Source of the DNA: Paenibacillus sp. SYP-B3998
Lineage (GTDB): Bacteria; Bacillota; Bacilli; Paenibacillales; NBRC-103111
Direction: 5' to 3'
Assembly (NCBI RefSeq): GCF_010820665.1
Contig: NZ_JAAIKC010000008.1
Location: forward strand, 62,001-126,000
Length of the DNA stretch: 64,000 bases
The notes beneath the pieces are model-generated. The model was given only the letters and a program-made list of their open reading frames with translations. It ran no database searches and was not told where the DNA came from. Positions 61,459 to 64,000 of the stretch are shown in pieces (within the stretch, counting starts at the first letter, position 1; each line of letters starts with the position of its first letter). A program made the translations under genes and the position numbers.

Positions 61459-62181
61459 ATGAATATTGAAGATATGAAGCTAAGAACCTTAGCAAATGCA
61501 CCTACAAAAGTGAATGGAATTGATATTCACCCAATTCGATTAAGGGAAATTATTGATTATGGCTACTCAGCATATAATCGCTCCTTGAGTGCGATTACTT
61601 TGAAAAGAGAAAATCTAATTAATCCAGATTATCTAGCCCAGATTCCAACGGATGTAGGGGTAGTTGATATTATTTTTGAGTTGTATGACACGGACTTTCA
61701 AAATATTTTCCTTGATGGCCTAAAGCTGTTTTTAAAAACGGAAGAGGTTACTTACTTTAAAGGAAAAGGGTTATTTGTTTTCAATAAGCGAGTAAGTTTT
61801 GAGGATTTTCAAGAAATGATCGGAGTCATTAAGCTTCAAAACTGCATCATTTCAAAAGAGGAAGAGACATTCGTTCCATTAAATGAACACGCAGCTAGAA
61901 TCAGAAAGAAAATGCTTGAGAATAGAAGGAAAATACAAGAGTTAAACAGGGAAGCTCCTGAAAATGATTCCTTACATCTATCGGATTTAATTTCAATCGT
62001 ATGTTCGAATGCAAATGGCATCCATCTGTTAAATGTCTTCGAATTAAATATGTTTCAGTTCAATGATCAATTTAATCGTATGAAATTACTTGATGAATAT
62101 GAAGTGAATATTCAAGCATTGCTGCATGGGGCGGACGCAAAAGGAATACAATTCACGCATTGGATATCTAAATTAAAGTAG
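61459..62181 (+). CDS. Phage structural-region protein of unknown function
   Basis: A 240-residue protein between the probable tail terminator and the tail tube. It has a mixed alpha/beta N-terminal part (PIRLREIIDYGYSAYNRSL) and a basic helix in the middle (AARIRKKMLENRRKIQELNR). No motif is recognised. The start has GTGGTGA upstream and lies 12 bp after the previous gene, so it is part of the late operon. Confidence 0.65.
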   Translation: MNIEDMKLRTLANAPTKVNGIDIHPIRLREIIDYGYSAYNRSLSAITLKRENLINPDYLAQIPTDVGVVDIIFELYDTDFQNIFLDGLKLFLKTEEVTYFKGKGLFVFNKRVSFEDFQEMIGVIKLQNCIISKEEETFVPLNEHAARIRKKMLENRRKIQELNREAPENDSLHLSDLISIVCSNANGIHLLNVFELNMFQFNDQFNRMKLLDEYEVNIQALLHGADAKGIQFTHWISKLK

Positions 62182-62229
62182 GAGAAAATCCTGCTTATTA
62201 TATGTAACTACTAGGAGGAATTATTTATT

Positions 62230-63009
62230 ATGCAATACGGATCACGCGAGATTTGCAACGTTGTTTTGAAGGATATTAAAACGAAAGAACCGGTAGTCTA
62301 TCTTGAGAGCTTAACGACAGCTGATATTGATGTAAAGGGAACGACGGTTTGGGCGAAGGGCGGCAGAGGCGCACCCAAGAGAATTGGTTGGGATTCTGAG
62401 AAAGATATTACGCAGAAAATGGAGTCGGCGCTAATTACTAAAGAGGCCTTCGGAGTACTAGCAGGCAGTAAATTTAGTGCAACTACGAAGCCGGTTCATA
62501 AAAAAGAGGTCCTAACCGTCGTTGATGATGCAACGGATAAGAGTGTAACACTTTCTGCAAAGCCAACCGCGACAGCGGGTTACCTTACTTTCTTTTATAA
62601 AACAGATGACGGCTCCAGTATCGGGGAGAAATTGACAGCTACTGTAACTACAACTGGAACAGGCGCGGCAGCCGTAACCAAAGCTAAGTTTACAGGCGCT
62701 CCAGTGTTAGCTACTGGCGATATTGTCATTGTTGATTATTATGTAGATGCTCCTGCAAAGTCACAAACCATCTCGATTGATGCAGATAAATTCCCTGGCA
62801 CTTACATGCTTGAGGGAGAAACGATCTGGAGAAATGAAGCAGGACACGATGTACCTGCACTTTACACGATTCCCAAGCTAAAGATTTCGCCAAACTTTGT
62901 CATCTCGATGGCTATGAACGGCGAGCCTAAACCGTTCCACTTCGAAGCGGCGATTTTGAAAGACAGCAAATCACAATCCATGATTCTTATTGATTTGCTA
63001 GAAGAGTAA
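62230..63009 (+). CDS. Phage major tail tube protein
   Basis: A 259-residue structural protein: MQYGSREICNVVLKDIKTKE, then TVWAKGGRGAPKRIGWDSEK and an immunoglobulin-like, Thr/Ala-rich middle (about residues 95-170), closing with PKLKISPNFVISMAMNGEP. This layout fits major tail/tube proteins of Gram-positive siphophages and myophages. AGGAGG precedes ATG 62230. Codon use is richer in GC than its phage neighbours, consistent with high expression. Its own terminator follows. Confidence 0.8.
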   Translation: MQYGSREICNVVLKDIKTKEPVVYLESLTTADIDVKGTTVWAKGGRGAPKRIGWDSEKDITQKMESALITKEAFGVLAGSKFSATTKPVHKKEVLTVVDDATDKSVTLSAKPTATAGYLTFFYKTDDGSSIGEKLTATVTTTGTGAAAVTKAKFTGAPVLATGDIVIVDYYVDAPAKSQTISIDADKFPGTYMLEGETIWRNEAGHDVPALYTIPKLKISPNFVISMAMNGEPKPFHFEAAILKDSKSQSMILIDLLEE

Positions 63010-63017
63010 ACATGCGA

Positions 63018-63050
63018 AGGCAGAGGATTAAAGCTCCTCTGCCTTTTATT
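63018..63050 (+). terminator. Terminator after the tail tube gene
   Basis: AGGCAGAGG and CCTCTGCCT flank a loop of about 9 nt, followed by TTTATTT. It would boost tail tube transcripts relative to downstream genes. Confidence 0.85.
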
Positions 63051-63135
63051 TAATAAGGATTTTCTTATTGAGTGACTCTTACAATAAGGGTTTTTGAAAA
63101 TGATAATTCTAAAACGATATAAGGGAGAGATTGGA

Positions 63136-63606
63136 TTGAGTAAAAATGTAAAGAACCTGTCAGTAGCAGTAGTTAAGAAACAAAATGCACAAATGTATAA
63201 AGACAAGAAAACGATTCACTTTGAGAATGCAAAGCTGCTTGTTGATATTGTATTTCGTCCGTCTAAAAAAAGCCTAGTTATTGCTGAAATGCTGGATGTT
63301 CTAAAAGAAGCTATGTTAGAGAATCAAAAAATTGATTCTGCAAAAGGGATTGCACTAAGTACAATGTTGATTATCAAGCACTTCACTTCCATTGAAACGG
63401 ATGCTCAAGGGTATAACGGTTTGCTTGATATGCTAGTACAGTTAAATGACGGTGAGTACACTCCGAAAATTATTGAATCGTTTGAGCAAATCGAACTAGA
63501 GAAAATGTTCAGTGAGCTGAGTAACTCAATGGAACTTGTAAAGAAGCAACTAGATAATGACTTTGGAGACACAATAAAAGAGGCTGAAGCTAATAGACTT
63601 CAATAA
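63136..63606 (+). CDS. Probable tail assembly chaperone
   Basis: A 156-residue, mostly helical acidic protein from TTG 63136, eight bases or so after AAGGGAGAG. It lies in the tail tube to tape measure interval where the G-type chaperone gene is found in tailed phages. Typical content includes AEMLDVLKEAMLENQ and YNGLLDMLVQLNDGEYTPKII. No slippery frameshift to the next gene is possible in a simple way because that frame is closed at 63617. Confidence 0.65.
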   Translation: MSKNVKNLSVAVVKKQNAQMYKDKKTIHFENAKLLVDIVFRPSKKSLVIAEMLDVLKEAMLENQKIDSAKGIALSTMLIIKHFTSIETDAQGYNGLLDMLVQLNDGEYTPKIIESFEQIELEKMFSELSNSMELVKKQLDNDFGDTIKEAEANRLQ

Positions 63607-63637
63607 TATAGAAATTTAATTAAGGAGAAACCGATTA

Positions 63638-63772
63638 ATGAAATACGAATTTGATGAAGCAACATTGAAAAATTTGACGGTGTTTTTAGCAAGAGTGAAT
63701 CTTACTGGTGCAGAAGTCTCGGAATTTAATAAGATTATTCAGGTATTATCGAATCCTATTAACGAAGAATAA
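63638..63772 (+). CDS. 44-residue phage protein between chaperone and tape measure genes
   Basis: ATG 63638 to TAA 63770-63772 encodes MKYEFDEATLKNLTVFLARV and 24 more residues ending NPINEE. AAGGAGA lies eight bases upstream. Its position and size match the second, T-type chaperone reading frame of other phages, here with its own start rather than a ribosomal frameshift. Confidence 0.65.
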   Translation: MKYEFDEATLKNLTVFLARVNLTGAEVSEFNKIIQVLSNPINEE

Positions 63773-63869
63773 ATAGTGATAAATTCTAGATCGAACATTC
63801 TACATCATTTCAATGGTGTAGGACATTGGGTTAAGAATTACGGCAACAACCAAGTATTGCTTTACTATA

Positions 63870-63899
63870 GGGACAGTCTATTGACTGTTCCTTTTTTTA
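63870..63899 (+). terminator. Terminator before the tape measure gene
   Basis: GGACAGTC, loop TATT, GACTGTTCC, then seven T; placed 27 bp before the tape measure start. Confidence 0.85.
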
Positions 63900-63925
63900 T
63901 TATCCTAAAAAGGAGAGAAACAATA

Positions 63926-64000
63926 ATGGCAGAGGAAAATCTACGCATATCCATTCAAGCTAGTTTAAATAGGGCAGATTTAATTACTGATATAAATAAA
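63926..64000 (+). CDS. Phage tail tape measure protein (first 25 codons)
   Basis: ATG 63926, with AAAAAGGAGAG upstream, opens MAEENLRISIQASLNRADLI and runs off the window end. This start resembles tape measure proteins and the position after the tube and chaperone genes fits. Only 25 codons are visible, so the call rests mainly on gene order. Confidence 0.55.
   Translation, partial: MAEENLRISIQASLNRADLITDINK

Larger units (their letters stand above)
56225..64000 (+). mobile_element. Prophage or phage-derived region (continues past window end)
   Basis: All genes from 56634 onward run rightward, are more AT-rich than the chromosome to the left, and include a YonO-type RNA polymerase, a group I intron and tail genes (terminator, tube, chaperone-like, tape measure start). 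The left end is set at the last host-like terminator; the true attachment site was not found. No integrase, terminase, portal or capsid gene is visible within the window. Confidence 0.85.

Noticed and set aside
63590-63640. Programmed ribosomal frameshift between the chaperone-like gene and the 44-codon gene
   Set aside because: The frame of the second gene is closed by TAA at 63617-63619, after the first gene has already ended at 63606, and the second gene has its own ribosome binding site.

Overview
The window reads as chromosome of a Gram-positive, low-to-moderate GC, spore-forming bacterium of the Paenibacillaceae type. Supporting this are T-box leaders on pheS and tyrS, a Spo0E-like phosphatase, an AlaR/AlaT-like pair, ZapA/CvpA/MutS2 in the usual Firmicutes order, strong AGGAGG ribosome binding sites, frequent TTG/GTG starts, and small proteins typical of Paenibacillus. 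No rRNA, tRNA, insertion sequence or CRISPR array was seen.

Layout. 1-1190: MarR regulator plus a DHA2-type drug exporter cut by the window edge. 1351-7467: T-box-controlled pheST, then a ZapA protein with an enormous coiled-coil tail, then CvpA. 7545-9336: leftward short-chain dehydrogenase, CuA-like lipoprotein and a small membrane protein. 9579-16784: MutS2, a PspA/DUF350 envelope-stress cluster, an MFS transporter, a cysteine synthase-family enzyme and a degenerate GNAT-like protein. 16970-19606: AlaR/AlaT-like pair, a Spo0E-like protein and a lipoprotein. 19619-30642: a B12 regulon made of a cobalamin riboswitch, btuFCD uptake genes, cobT-cobU-cbiB-cobS-cobD-cobQ and a PduO-type adenosyltransferase, ending in an RluA-type pseudouridine synthase. 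Imported corrinoid can be adenosylated and fitted with its nucleotide loop by this one operon. 30736-39089: PNPOx-like protein, ArsC/Spx-like protein, M50 protease, aminotransferase, two tandem DGQHR (DndB-like) proteins without any dnd partners, and a multidomain GH18 chitinase. 39210-41758: a gene-poor stretch with regulatory palindromes, a possible 29-residue membrane peptide and a secreted protein. 41826-54869: a two-headed GT-C/PMT glycosyltransferase, an FMN reductase, HelD, a standalone 5'-3' exonuclease, small Paenibacillus proteins, an HRDC protein, T-box tyrS and CorA.

From about 56.2 kb to the end the window enters a prophage or phage-derived element. Its first large gene encodes a single-chain RNA polymerase of the SPbeta YonO type. 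The gene is interrupted by a 271-nt group I intron placed inside the catalytic DxDGD motif; joining 58268 to 58540 restores CDMDGD in frame and gives a 918-residue protein, close to the length of YonO. Upstream lie a near-consensus promoter (TTTACA, 17 bp, TATAAT), a perfect 20-bp palindrome touching the -35 box and a LexA/DinR-like box just after the -10. An SOS-triggered phage polymerase whose activity depends on RNA splicing is the inferred picture. Downstream come tail genes (probable tail terminator with an in-frame UGA, tail tube, chaperone-like, tape measure start) but no terminase, portal or capsid genes within the window.

Other points worth attention: the hendecad-repeat ZapA, the orphan DndB-like pair, two promoter-terminator-gene leaders (45052 and 51096), and a consensus promoter buried in a perfect 11-bp inverted repeat at 39854.
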